Below, one piece after another: positions 44,032 through 53,383 of a stretch of 64,000 nucleotides of DNA (position 1 is the first letter of the stretch; every line of letters begins with the position of its first letter). The translations under genes were made by a program, and so were the position numbers. This DNA is from Saccharophagus sp. K07 (GTDB lineage: Bacteria > Pseudomonadota > Gammaproteobacteria > Pseudomonadales > Cellvibrionaceae), in contig NZ_QRAI01000001.1 in NCBI RefSeq assembly GCF_014336955.1, positions 310,001 to 374,000 on the forward strand. The letters run 5' to 3'. Under the pieces are notes generated by a model. That model was not told the DNA's origin and made no database searches. It saw only the letters and a list, made by a program, of their open reading frames with translations.

Positions 44032-46903
44032 TGTGCAGAACCGCGCGCTCGGCAAAATTGTTTCCAAAGAATTGGGCCAATTTTTCCGCGCGCCCATTGC
44101 CTGGCTTTTTCTGGGCGCATTTTTGTTGGTTTCTTTATTTATTTTCTTTTGGGTGGAATCCTTTTTCGCCCGCAATATCGCCGACGTGCGACCGCTTTTT
44201 GTTTGGATGCCGTTGTTGCTGATTTTTTTATCCGCCGCACTCACCATGAAAATGTGGAGCGAAGAGCGCCGCAGTGGCACTTTGGAACATGTGCTGACGC
44301 AACCTGTACCACTCTGGCAATTTGTCGTTGGTAAATTCCTGGCGTGCTGGATTTTGTTGGCAATTGCGCTCTTATTGACTCTGCCGCTGCCGATTACCGT
44401 GTCGTTCCTCGGCGATGTGGATTGGGGTCCCGTATGGTCCGGATATATAGCCGCGCTGTTGTTGGGCGGTGCTTATATCAGCATGGGCCTGTTTATTTCC
44501 GCGCGCTGCGACAATCAGATTGTCAGCCTGTTGCTCACGGTTGCACTCGCCGGTGCGTTTTATGTGATTGGCTCCAGCGTATTGACCAACCTGGTGGGCA
44601 ACCAGACGGCAGAAGTGCTGCGCAGCATAGGCACAGGTTCGCGTTTTGAATCCATTACCCGCGGCGTGTTGGATCTGCGCGATTTGTACTACTACATCAG
44701 TTTGATCGCAGTATTTTTGGCGCTGAATATTTTTGCTCTCGAGCGCGGCCGCTGGGCCAGCGATGGCAATGCCAAATTCCACAGCATCTGGCGCTGGGGA
44801 ACCGTATTGGTGGTGGCGAATATGTTGGTGGCCAATATTTGGCTGAGCCAGTTGCCATCTCTGCGCTGGGATACCACACGCGGAAAAATGTATTCCATCT
44901 CTGCTGCAACTGAAGGCTATCTGGCGCAATTGCAGGAGCCGATTTTAATTCGCGGTTATTTCACGCAAAAAACTCACCCACTGTTGGCGCCTTTGGTTCC
45001 GCAACTGCAAGATTTGTTGCGTGAATATGAAGTGGTAGGCGATGGCCGTGTGCGTGTGGAAATTGTCGACCCGACGCAAAATCCGGAATTGGAAGACGAA
45101 GCGCAAACCCGCTTTGGCATTCGTCCGACGCCTTTCCGCGTGAATGATCGCCATCAAACGGCGCTGGTGAACGCTTATTTTGACGTTCTGGTGCAATATG
45201 GCGATGTGCACGAAGTGCTGGGTTTCAACGACCTGATCGAAGTGAAAATGAGCGGCGACACCGATATACAAGTGCGTCTGCGCAACCCGGAATACGACGT
45301 CACTCGCATAATCAAAAAAGTGCTGTATTCCTATCAATCCGGTGGCGACATTTACGCCAGCATCAAAACACCGATTGAGCTGACTGCCTATATTTCTGCC
45401 AACAGCAAATTGCCACCAGAGCTCGTGGATTTGCGCACGGCTATCGAAAATAAAATTGAAGAAGTTAAAAAGCTCGCCGGCGATAAATTCACTGCGCGGT
45501 TTGTTGACCCGGATGCAAACGGCGGTGCAGAAGGAAAACGTATTACTGAACAATACGGCTTCGCGCCTATGGCGGCTGGCTTGCTCGATCCCAATCGTTT
45601 TTATTTCTACGTGATGTTGGCGCAGGGTGATCGACTGATGCAAATCCCGCTCGGCGATTTCACTCCCGGGAGTTTTGACTCAGCATTGCAAGGCGGCATT
45701 AAACGTTTGGCGCAAGGCTTTACCCGCACCATTGGTTTGGTGACACCAACGCCGGAGTCGTCCAATCATTTTGGCGTATCCATTTCTACCAAACCGAAAT
45801 TCACTGCCTTGAGAGATATCCTCAACCAGAATTTCAATGTGGTGGATGAAGATCTGACCGACGGCCGCGTCGCCGGCAATGTGGATTTGTTGCTGCTCGC
45901 AGCTCCAGATCTCACCGATGACAAACAATTGTTCGCCATCGACCAGTTCCTGATGCGTGGGGGCACGGTGGTAGCTGCACTGTCTCCATATTCAGCGCAG
46001 GTTTCGCGCACGAATTTGTCGCTCAACAATTATTCCAGTGAGCTCGGTCGCTGGTTGAAAGAAATGGGTGTGAACATAGGTAATAACCTGGTCATGGATT
46101 CGCAGAATTCTGCGTTCCCTGTACCGACCGTGCGTGAAGTTGGCGGTATGCGCTTCCAGGAAATGCGTTTGCTGGATTATCCGTATTTCATCGATGTGCG
46201 TGGCAAAGGCATGAATGATGAGTCGCCGGTAACCGCCGATCTGCCGCAAGTGACTGTGGCCTGGGCATCGCCGATTACGCTGGATTCAGACAAAACCCAA
46301 AATCTGCGAGTGACCCGCCTGTTGGAAAGCTCGGAGCGCTCATGGCTCGGCGACACTTCCGGCGTAATGCCAAATGCGGAGCAGTTGCAATTTGGTTATC
46401 GTCCTGCGGGTGATCGCCAAGCGCATCTGCTGGCTGTCGCGCTGCAAGGTAAGTTCACTTCCATGTTCTCCGGCAAAGACTCTCCGCTGGCTGAACAAGC
46501 CAAAAAAGAGGGCGAGAGTGAAGAAGAAAATGCAGCGAAACCAGTCAACGTGGTGTTGAACCACTCGGCAGAGTCTGCACGTCTGGTGGTGTTTGCCTCC
46601 AACGATATGTTCCGCGACGAGATTGTGAACATGTTGAGTAGCGTGATGGGCGGCAATTACTTCAACAGCTTGCAGTTGGTTGCCAACACGGCAGATTGGG
46701 CGCTGGAAGATCAAGGCCTGCTCAGCATTCGCGCCCGCGGTCATTTCAACCGCACTCTGACGCCGATGGAAACAAGCACTCAGGAATTCTGGGAGTATCT
46801 CAACTACGGCCTGGCCTTGTTGGGATTGTTGGTCCTCTGGCTGGTGTTGCATTACGTGAACCGTTCACGCGACGCCCGTTATCAGCAGTGGCTGGCAGCA
46901 TAA
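44021..46903 (+). CDS. ABC-2 permease fused to GldG-like domain
   Basis: The 960-residue product starts inside the end of the ATPase gene (11-base overlap). The first 250 residues form an ABC-2 (GldF-like) permease with six hydrophobic segments (VSKELGQFFRAPIAWLFLGAFLLVSLFIFFW, and others). A hydrophobic segment near 260-280 leads to a large extracytoplasmic GldG-like domain (about 290-915) with LREYEVVGDGRVRVEIVDPTQNPE and RFVDPDANG, and LFAIDQFLMRGGTVVAALSPY. A final membrane helix (YGLALLGLLVLWLVLHYV) ends in a short basic tail. In Flavobacterium GldF and GldG are separate; the fused form is common in Proteobacteria. Confidence 0.9.
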   Translation: MQRDVQNRALGKIVSKELGQFFRAPIAWLFLGAFLLVSLFIFFWVESFFARNIADVRPLFVWMPLLLIFLSAALTMKMWSEERRSGTLEHVLTQPVPLWQFVVGKFLACWILLAIALLLTLPLPITVSFLGDVDWGPVWSGYIAALLLGGAYISMGLFISARCDNQIVSLLLTVALAGAFYVIGSSVLTNLVGNQTAEVLRSIGTGSRFESITRGVLDLRDLYYYISLIAVFLALNIFALERGRWASDGNAKFHSIWRWGTVLVVANMLVANIWLSQLPSLRWDTTRGKMYSISAATEGYLAQLQEPILIRGYFTQKTHPLLAPLVPQLQDLLREYEVVGDGRVRVEIVDPTQNPELEDEAQTRFGIRPTPFRVNDRHQTALVNAYFDVLVQYGDVHEVLGFNDLIEVKMSGDTDIQVRLRNPEYDVTRIIKKVLYSYQSGGDIYASIKTPIELTAYISANSKLPPELVDLRTAIENKIEEVKKLAGDKFTARFVDPDANGGAEGKRITEQYGFAPMAAGLLDPNRFYFYVMLAQGDRLMQIPLGDFTPGSFDSALQGGIKRLAQGFTRTIGLVTPTPESSNHFGVSISTKPKFTALRDILNQNFNVVDEDLTDGRVAGNVDLLLLAAPDLTDDKQLFAIDQFLMRGGTVVAALSPYSAQVSRTNLSLNNYSSELGRWLKEMGVNIGNNLVMDSQNSAFPVPTVREVGGMRFQEMRLLDYPYFIDVRGKGMNDESPVTADLPQVTVAWASPITLDSDKTQNLRVTRLLESSERSWLGDTSGVMPNAEQLQFGYRPAGDRQAHLLAVALQGKFTSMFSGKDSPLAEQAKKEGESEEENAAKPVNVVLNHSAESARLVVFASNDMFRDEIVNMLSSVMGGNYFNSLQLVANTADWALEDQGLLSIRARGHFNRTLTPMETSTQEFWEYLNYGLALLGLLVLWLVLHYVNRSRDARYQQWLAA

Positions 46904-46915
46904 TTGGGAGGTGAT

Positions 46916-47941
46916 ATGACAACTTCAAAAATCACAAAAATATCCAAAAAAATCCCCTGGCTCGCCGGCGTGTTCGGTGCCCAGCTGGTGTTGGCGGTGG
47001 TTTTGTTCAATGTGCAGCACCGCCAGCCAACGGCGAATAACGAACCGCTGTTGACGTTCAACAAGGCGACCGTCGATACCGTTGAAATCACCTCAGGTGA
47101 GGAAAAAATCGAGCTGCGCAAAAAAGACGGGCAGTGGCGTATCGGTGATAGCCTGCCAATCGCGGAAACTCGCTTAAACGATCTCTTAAAAGAGGTTGAG
47201 GGGCTGCGCGGTGGTTGGGCTGTGGCGAAAACTGGTGACGCGGCCAAGCGCTTTGAGGTTGCCGATGACAAATTCAAGCGCAAGCTGCGCCTGTTGTCCG
47301 GCGACAAAGAAGTCGGCGTGTTGTTGGTGGGCACTTCACCATCTTTCCGTCAGACCCACGTGCGCAAGCAAGGTGATGCCAATATTTACTCAGTCAAATT
47401 TGACGAGTTTTCTCTGACCACGGAACAGGACAGCTGGTTGGATACCGAGCTGATGCGCCCGGCTGGCGAGATTACCGCTGTGCAGTTTGACGGCCACAAG
47501 GTGGAGAAAGTCGCCGGTCACTGGCCCGCAAAAACTCCTGATTCTGTAGCCGGTGACGCGACCAAGGAAGAGGGCGCCGCTTCTGCTGAAGCAGTAGTGG
47601 CAACTGAGGGTAATGCGGATAACGCAGCTGAAGGTGATAAAACCCTGAAGTTTGATAGCGCCGCATTCGCCAAAGCCTTGGGCGATATCACTGTGCTGGG
47701 CATCGCCAAAAATCAGGCCGATTTGGATGCTCCGGTCACTCAGGACGTCAATGCCCAGGACGAAAACAAAGTCCTGAAAATCGAGTGGACCGTCACCACC
47801 GACAAAGGGGAGTTTAGCTATCAGCTGCTGAGCAAGAATGAGCAGTACTACATTCGCCGCAGCGATATCAACGAAACATTCCGCCTGTCCAAATCCCAGT
47901 ACGACGCGCTCGCCAAAGTGCAGGATTTGCGACAGTCCTGA
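46916..47941 (+). CDS. DUF4340 domain protein of the Gld-type ABC operon
   Basis: The ATG at 46916 follows GGGAGGTGAT; a TTG at 46904 is an alternative but lies inside that site. The 341-residue product has one N-terminal membrane anchor (IPWLAGVFGAQLVLAVVLFNV) and a periplasmic part made of repeated DUF4340-type beta units (VDTVEITSGEEKIELRKKDGQWRIGDSLPI). DUF4340 genes regularly follow GldG-type genes, and their role is not established. A low-complexity Ala/Glu/Thr stretch at about 213-245 lies in the middle. It is the last gene of the three-gene operon. Confidence 0.9.
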   Translation: MTTSKITKISKKIPWLAGVFGAQLVLAVVLFNVQHRQPTANNEPLLTFNKATVDTVEITSGEEKIELRKKDGQWRIGDSLPIAETRLNDLLKEVEGLRGGWAVAKTGDAAKRFEVADDKFKRKLRLLSGDKEVGVLLVGTSPSFRQTHVRKQGDANIYSVKFDEFSLTTEQDSWLDTELMRPAGEITAVQFDGHKVEKVAGHWPAKTPDSVAGDATKEEGAASAEAVVATEGNADNAAEGDKTLKFDSAAFAKALGDITVLGIAKNQADLDAPVTQDVNAQDENKVLKIEWTVTTDKGEFSYQLLSKNEQYYIRRSDINETFRLSKSQYDALAKVQDLRQS

Positions 47942-48126
47942 ACCTTTCTCTTTATTCTGCTTATTCTGCCCCTCCACCCGGAGGGGCAATTCCCGCCTGC
48001 TTTTTTTCTTCGAACCGGAACTTCAGGTAGAAAATTTCATCTGTAGAACCACGGATTTTGCGAGGGTTGAAAGTGTTTCAGCCAACCCCATTTTTGAGCT
48101 TTCTGTATCTTGTTGAGGAATCCCTG

Positions 48127-49485
48127 ATGAAGTTCCGCGCCTTAGCTGCATCGACTCTCACCTTGACTGCGAGCCTCCTGCTCGGTACACCGTCTTATGC
48201 GGCACTGCCCAGTGTCGATGCCAGCGGCAATGCTCTACCGTCGCTCGCGCCTATGCTGAAAAACGTCAACCCGGCGGTAGTGAACATCGCCACCTACACC
48301 AAGCGCGAAGTCAACAACCCGCTGCTCAGCGACCCCTTTTTCCGCCATTTTTTTAATATTCCGGAGCAGCGCCAAACTCAGCGCCAACGCAGCGCCGGTT
48401 CCGGCGTAATCGTCGACGCAGCCAAGGGCACGGTTATCACTAACCATCACGTTATCAACGGCGCGGACGAAATCCAGGTAGTGCTGCATGACGGTCGCAC
48501 TTTCGCCGCCAAGCTTGTTGGGTCTGACCCGGAAGTGGATATCGCTGTATTAAAAATCGAAGGGGATAACCTCACGCAACTTCCCATGAGCAATTCCGAC
48601 GAATTGCAGGTAGGAGATTTTGTGGTGGCCATAGGTAACCCCTTTGGTCTTGGCCAAACCGTCACCACAGGTGTGGTCAGTGCCTTGGGACGAACCGGGC
48701 TTGGCATTGAGGGTTACGAAGACTTCATCCAGACAGACGCCTCCATCAACCCAGGCAATTCCGGCGGTGCGCTGGTGAATTTGCGCGGTGAATTGGTCGG
48801 TATCAATACTGCGATCATCGCCCCAGCAGGCGGCAACGTGGGAATTGGTTTTGCCATTCCCATCAATATGGCGCGCGCCAGTGTTGAGCAGATCATGGAT
48901 CACGGGGAAGTGAAACGCGGGCAGATCGGCGTCAGCATTCAAGACGTTACACCCGAATTGCAGGAAGCTTTTGGCCTGAAGAACGGTCAACTCGGTGTGC
49001 TGGTTACGGGGGTTGCGGACAAGTCGGAAGCAGATAAGGCCGGATTAAAACCGGGTGATGTGATTATTGCAGTCGATGGCCGCCCAACATTATCCACCGG
49101 CGCACTGCGCAATGCGATTGGTGTGCGCAAAATCGGTGATACGGTAAAAATCACCTATATTCGCGATGGCCGGGAAAAAACCGTGCGCTGCAAAGTGGGC
49201 AATCCCAATGAATCTTTTGCAAGCGTATCCGGCAAATCCCACCCACTGTTGGAAGGTGCCCAATTTGAAAATCATCCCGATGGACAGGGTGTTGTGGTCA
49301 GCCGCATTGCGCCGCGATCTCCGGCAGCGGCGAGTGGCTTGCAACAGGGGGATTTGATTATTGGTGCCAACCGCCGCAAGGTAAGCAACCTGGAAGATTT
49401 CAATTCTGCCGTTGGTAGAGGTAAAGATTCCATTCTTCTCCATATTCAACGCGGCCGCGGTACGTTTTATCTGGTGATTCGTTGA
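48127..49485 (+). CDS. degQ: Do-family periplasmic serine protease (DegQ/DegP type)
   Basis: The ATG at 48127 follows TTGAGGAA and gives a signal peptide (cleavage after SYA, about residue 25); upstream in-frame codons lack a site. The product is 452 residues. The catalytic triad is H108 (TNHHVING), D138 (EVDIAVLKI) and S212 (NPGNSGGAL). Two PDZ domains follow (about 260-350 and 365-450). It lacks the long Gln-rich insert of E. coli DegP, so its length is closer to DegQ; MucD of Pseudomonas is a further option. It degrades or refolds misfolded envelope proteins as an oligomer. An intrinsic terminator follows. Confidence 0.92.
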   Translation: MKFRALAASTLTLTASLLLGTPSYAALPSVDASGNALPSLAPMLKNVNPAVVNIATYTKREVNNPLLSDPFFRHFFNIPEQRQTQRQRSAGSGVIVDAAKGTVITNHHVINGADEIQVVLHDGRTFAAKLVGSDPEVDIAVLKIEGDNLTQLPMSNSDELQVGDFVVAIGNPFGLGQTVTTGVVSALGRTGLGIEGYEDFIQTDASINPGNSGGALVNLRGELVGINTAIIAPAGGNVGIGFAIPINMARASVEQIMDHGEVKRGQIGVSIQDVTPELQEAFGLKNGQLGVLVTGVADKSEADKAGLKPGDVIIAVDGRPTLSTGALRNAIGVRKIGDTVKITYIRDGREKTVRCKVGNPNESFASVSGKSHPLLEGAQFENHPDGQGVVVSRIAPRSPAAASGLQQGDLIIGANRRKVSNLEDFNSAVGRGKDSILLHIQRGRGTFYLVIR

Positions 49486-49533
49486 TTTATGAATTGATCA
49501 GGCAATTTGCTTTTTTTAGTAAATGGCCCAGCC

Positions 49534-49568
49534 AAATGGCCTTGCCTTAGGGCAAGGCCATTTGTTTT
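49534..49568 (+). terminator. Rho-independent terminator after the Do-family protease
   Basis: The arms AAATGGCCTTGCC (49534-49546) and GGCAAGGCCATTT (49551-49563) are perfect 13-base complements with loop TTAG, then GTTTTT. The tail runs into the stop codon of the convergent ArsN2-like gene. Confidence 0.92.
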
Positions 49569-49996
49569 TAACGCAAATCTTTTTTCATCAGCACTGCATT
49601 ATTCGGTCGCAAAAGAGCAAATTCCGTTGTCTGGCGAATGGCATCAGGAGCTGTGTGACGCAACACAGTGTTGTAATCGAATTTTTCAAAAAATTCCTGC
49701 GCGGTGGATGTAAATAAATACAGCTCGCGAATATCCATTTGGCGCGCCATATTTTCCACATGTCGAACCAGTCGAGTTCCTATGTTCTGATTGCGTTTAT
49801 TAGGGCGCACCACTAAAGAGCGCAATAATCCGTAAGGTGAAAATGGTTCGAGACCTATGACGGCAATGATTTCCTGTTGCTCCTTGACGGCCCAAAAATA
49901 ATCCATATGTGCTTCGGTTAAATCGGAAGTCGGCAGATTAGCGGCATTTAAAAGCGACAGAGCGTCTGTTTTTGTGGGTCGATGGATGTCATGCAT
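49568..49996 (-). CDS. arsN2: ArsN2-like GNAT acetyltransferase
   Basis: The product is about 142 residues from the Met at 49996, which AGAGGTG precedes by 6 bases; Met at 50002 is equally possible. It matches the ArsN2 (arsenic-resistance N-acetyltransferase) pattern: LLNAANLPTSDLTEAHMDYFWAVKE, IAVIGLEPFSPYGLLRSLVVRP, QNIGTRLVRHVENMAR, LYLFTSTAQEFFEKFDY, and the end IRQTTEFALLRPNNAVLMKKDL. ArsN-type enzymes acetylate trivalent organoarsenicals or arsenic-containing amino acids. No arsR, arsB or arsC gene is adjacent, so the true substrate may be something else. Confidence 0.82.
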   Translation of the reverse strand: MHDIHRPTKTDALSLLNAANLPTSDLTEAHMDYFWAVKEQQEIIAVIGLEPFSPYGLLRSLVVRPNKRNQNIGTRLVRHVENMARQMDIRELYLFTSTAQEFFEKFDYNTVLRHTAPDAIRQTTEFALLRPNNAVLMKKDLR

Positions 49997-50252
49997 ATAC
50001 ATCACCTCTGACAGAAGCCTTATTAATGGGCATTTAGCCCCCTATTTATACCGCTTTTTGTGTTTATAGGGTGCTGTTTTTCTGGAACTCGCGCCGCTGC
50101 CAGTGTATAACTGCCGGACTTGCTCTGCGAAGTGAAACGAAATGTTGGTGCAGTCGGAATAATCGGCGACTTTCGGCCCCGCATAAAATTAAAAATCGTT
50201 TCGATGACTAGTCTTCGAAAATGCCGTAATCCGGCACAGACAGGATCCGGTT

Positions 50253-53051
50253 ATGAGTTTACTGCTGATTGTTCTTCTGCCGCTTTTGGGGGCGGTCCTG
50301 CCGTTGCTGACGGAACGGTTCGGACGCAATATTTGTGCTGCTGTTGCCGTTGCAGCACCGCTGATTTCAGCGGGTTTGATCATATCCCAATTGCCAGCCA
50401 TATTCGCTGGCGATATCCCGATATTTCATGTCCCCTGGTTGTCCAACATCGGATTGGATTTGAGTTTGCGGCTGGATGGTTTGAGCCTGATGTTTGGGCT
50501 TCTTATCACTGGTATTGGTCTGCTCGTTATTTTCTACGCCCTTTATTACCTGTCGAATAAAGATTCCATCGGTAAGTTCTACGCGATTTTGCAATTGTTC
50601 ATGATGGCGATGCTGGGCATTGTCATGGCGGACAATCTGTTATTGCTGATTGTTTTTTGGGAACTGACGAGCCTGAGTTCGTTTCTCCTGATCGGCTATT
50701 GGTCTTATCGCAGTGATGCGCGCAAAGGTGCGCGTATGGCGTTGGCAATTACCGGTGGCGGTGGTTTGGCGCTATTGGCGGGGGCGCTGTTACTCGGGCA
50801 TATGGTTGGCAGCTTTAATTTGAGCGTTATTTTGTCCAATGGCGAATTAATTCGCGACCACAAACTCTATCCGATTGCGCTCGTGCTGATTTTGCTGGGA
50901 GCCTTTACCAAATCTGCGCAATTTCCTTTTCATTTTTGGTTGCCGCACGCTATGGCTGCGCCGACACCTGTGTCTGCCTATTTACATTCCGCCACTATGG
51001 TTAAGGCGGGTGTTTTTTTGCTGGCGCGTTTATATCCGGCTTTGGCTGGCAGTGAAATGTGGTTTTTTATTGTGACGTTTGTCGGCCTGATCACGCTGGT
51101 GTATGCAGCCTATACGGCCATGATGAAACACGATCTCAAAGGGCTGTTGGCTTATTCCACCATCAGTCATCTCGGGTTGATAACCATGTTGTTGGGTCTA
51201 AGTACCAAATTGGCTGCTACAGCTGCGGTATTTCACATTATCAATCACGCGATATTTAAAGCATCTTTGTTTATGGCCGCCGGCATTATCGATCACGAAA
51301 CTGGCACGCGCGATATGCGCAAAATCAATGGTCTTTGGCAATACATGCCGCAAACGGCACTGCTGGCGATGGTTGCCGCCGCCGCTATGGCCGGCGTGCC
51401 ACTGCTGAACGGATTTTTAAGCAAAGAAATGTTTTTCAACGAAACCCTGCATTTGAAATCTCTCGGATTATTCAGTTGGACGGTGCCGGTGCTCGCCACC
51501 ATCGCGGGAATTTTTGCCGTGGCGTATTCATGGCGATTTATTCACGATGTGTTTTTTAATGGTAAGCCCGTCGATTTACCCAAATTTCCGCCGCATGAAC
51601 CACCACCTTTTATGAAAGCGCCTGTGGCAATTTTGGTGGTGCTGTGTCTGTTGGTGGGAATCATGCCCAATTTAACGGTCGCACCTTTTATTGATGCCGC
51701 ATCTGCGGCGGTAGCAGGTGCGGAGCTTGAGCCCTACGAGATTTCCCTATGGCACGGTTTTAATTTGCCTCTGCTGATGAGTTTCACTGCTCTAGCAGGA
51801 GGTTTGCTGCTGTATAGCCAGCGGCGCGGTCTTTTTGCTTTTTATGAACGCGGTTTTCACCTCGATGAAAAACTGGTTTTTGAAGCACGCGTCCAGCGCG
51901 GAGTGCGAGCGTCTCAATGGATAACGAACACCTTAGAAAATGGTTCATTACAACGTTATGTGGCGTGGTTTGTCGGTTTTACTCTGGTGATGGGTGTTGT
52001 GGGAATTTGGCCATTGGCAAATATGACCGGCACACGTCCGTTAATGCCGCTTGATGGCGTCAGCGTTATTGCGGCGATTTTGCTGATTGCCGGTTCTGTC
52101 GGTACGGTTTTGATTCATCACAATCGGTTGGCATCACTGTTGTTATTAAGTGTGGTGGGGCTGATCGTCTCTCTGATTTTTGTGCGTTTTTCCGCACCGG
52201 ATCTTGCGCTTACGCAAATATCGGTGGAAGTGGTCACTATAGTGTTGATGATGCTGGCACTGTATTTCCTGCCGCAGTTGTCGCCCCGACAATCGGGCAC
52301 GCTGAGAATTATCCGGGATATTGCCTTGTCGGGTGCGGCGGGAATTGGTGTCACGGTGTTGACGTGGGCAGTTCTTACGCGGCCCTATGAGACCATCGCA
52401 GGTTATTTTCTCGAAAATAGCGTAAGTGGCGGTGGCGGCACTAACGTGGTGAACGTCATTCTGGTGGATTTCCGCGGCTTCGATACCCTGGGAGAAATAA
52501 CGGTGCTGGCTTTGGCGGCAGTTGGTATTTTGGCTATGTTGCGCACTCTGCAATTGCCCAATACCTCTGATCCGCGATCGTGGGCGCGGGAGATTTATCC
52601 GCCGATTCTTGCCGTATTGGCGCGTGTACTTCTGCCGCTGGCGCTGCTGGTGTCTGCTTATATTTTTATGCGCGGACACAATCAGCCGGGAGGCGGTTTT
52701 ATCGCCGGGCTGGTCACCAGTGTAGCTTTGATTCTTCAATATGTGTCCAGCGGTTTGTCGTGGATTCAGGAGCGTCTACGTTGGAACTACCGTAGCGTGG
52801 CCGCCTTGGGGGTGCTGATTGCGGCTCTGACCGGCTGCGGCGCATTTATTTTCGGTTATCCCTTTCTGACTACCAGCTTCACTCATATTCATTGGCCGTT
52901 GGTTGGTGAATTCGAAATCGCCACCGCCATGGTGTTTGATCTCGGGGTGTATATCACCGTGGTGGGCGCGACTTTGCTGGCGCTTGCGCAGCTGGGGATG
53001 CTGACTCATCCCAGTCGAATAAAACGCAAACTGACGGAGGAGATCGCCTGA
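50253..53051 (+). CDS. mrpA: Mrp Na+/H+ antiporter subunit A with fused MrpB-like domain
   Basis: The 932-residue product has about 20 or more membrane helices. The first two thirds match the NuoL-like antiporter subunit (LIVFWELTSLSSFLLIGYW, KSAQFPFHFWLPHAMAAPTPVSAYLHSATMVKAGVFLLAR, YTAMMKHDLKGLLAYSTISHLG). The region after about residue 610 carries an MrpA-specific part (RFSAPDLALTQISVEVVTIVLMMLALYFLPQL). The last 130 residues match MrpB (MRGHNQPGGGFIAGLVTSVALILQY). Such A-B fusion is the group 2 Mrp/Pha form. The Mrp complex exchanges cytoplasmic Na+ for H+ and supports salt and alkali tolerance. Its stop overlaps the mrpC ATG (TGATG). Confidence 0.95.
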   Translation: MSLLLIVLLPLLGAVLPLLTERFGRNICAAVAVAAPLISAGLIISQLPAIFAGDIPIFHVPWLSNIGLDLSLRLDGLSLMFGLLITGIGLLVIFYALYYLSNKDSIGKFYAILQLFMMAMLGIVMADNLLLLIVFWELTSLSSFLLIGYWSYRSDARKGARMALAITGGGGLALLAGALLLGHMVGSFNLSVILSNGELIRDHKLYPIALVLILLGAFTKSAQFPFHFWLPHAMAAPTPVSAYLHSATMVKAGVFLLARLYPALAGSEMWFFIVTFVGLITLVYAAYTAMMKHDLKGLLAYSTISHLGLITMLLGLSTKLAATAAVFHIINHAIFKASLFMAAGIIDHETGTRDMRKINGLWQYMPQTALLAMVAAAAMAGVPLLNGFLSKEMFFNETLHLKSLGLFSWTVPVLATIAGIFAVAYSWRFIHDVFFNGKPVDLPKFPPHEPPPFMKAPVAILVVLCLLVGIMPNLTVAPFIDAASAAVAGAELEPYEISLWHGFNLPLLMSFTALAGGLLLYSQRRGLFAFYERGFHLDEKLVFEARVQRGVRASQWITNTLENGSLQRYVAWFVGFTLVMGVVGIWPLANMTGTRPLMPLDGVSVIAAILLIAGSVGTVLIHHNRLASLLLLSVVGLIVSLIFVRFSAPDLALTQISVEVVTIVLMMLALYFLPQLSPRQSGTLRIIRDIALSGAAGIGVTVLTWAVLTRPYETIAGYFLENSVSGGGGTNVVNVILVDFRGFDTLGEITVLALAAVGILAMLRTLQLPNTSDPRSWAREIYPPILAVLARVLLPLALLVSAYIFMRGHNQPGGGFIAGLVTSVALILQYVSSGLSWIQERLRWNYRSVAALGVLIAALTGCGAFIFGYPFLTTSFTHIHWPLVGEFEIATAMVFDLGVYITVVGATLLALAQLGMLTHPSRIKRKLTEEIA

Positions 53052-53383
53052 TGGAAGCGTTGGTAGCCATTGCAATTGGCGTTATGACGAGTTGCGCTAT
53101 TTACCTCATGTTGCGGGCGCGGACTTTTCCAGTGATTTTGGGACTTACGCTTCTGTCATATGCAGTTAACCTGTTTATTTTCGTGATGGGGCGTCTGTCG
53201 ACCGGCAATCCGGCGGTGATCGGCAGTGGTGAAACCTATCCAGATCCCGTGCCGCAGGCGCTGGTTTTGACGGCCATTGTGATCGGTTTTGCCATGACCG
53301 CATTTATTCTGGTGCTCGCGTTGCGCGCGCGCGTTGAACTCGGTAATGACCATGTGGATGGCAATCAAGAGGGGCGCACGTGA
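53051..53383 (+). CDS. mrpC: Mrp antiporter subunit C
   Basis: The 110-residue product has three membrane helices and matches NuoK-like MrpC: YLMLRARTFPVILGLTLLSYAVNLFIF, then GNPAVIGSGETYPDPVPQALVLTAIVIGFAMTAFILVLALR. It forms part of the membrane arm of the antiporter. It shares 1 base with mrpA and 4 with mrpD. Confidence 0.96.
   Translation: MEALVAIAIGVMTSCAIYLMLRARTFPVILGLTLLSYAVNLFIFVMGRLSTGNPAVIGSGETYPDPVPQALVLTAIVIGFAMTAFILVLALRARVELGNDHVDGNQEGRT

Noticed and set aside
43183-44280. Antisense open frame of 365 codons over the GldA-like ATPase gene
   Set aside because: The sense gene has all ABC motifs; the antisense frame has no recognisable domain.
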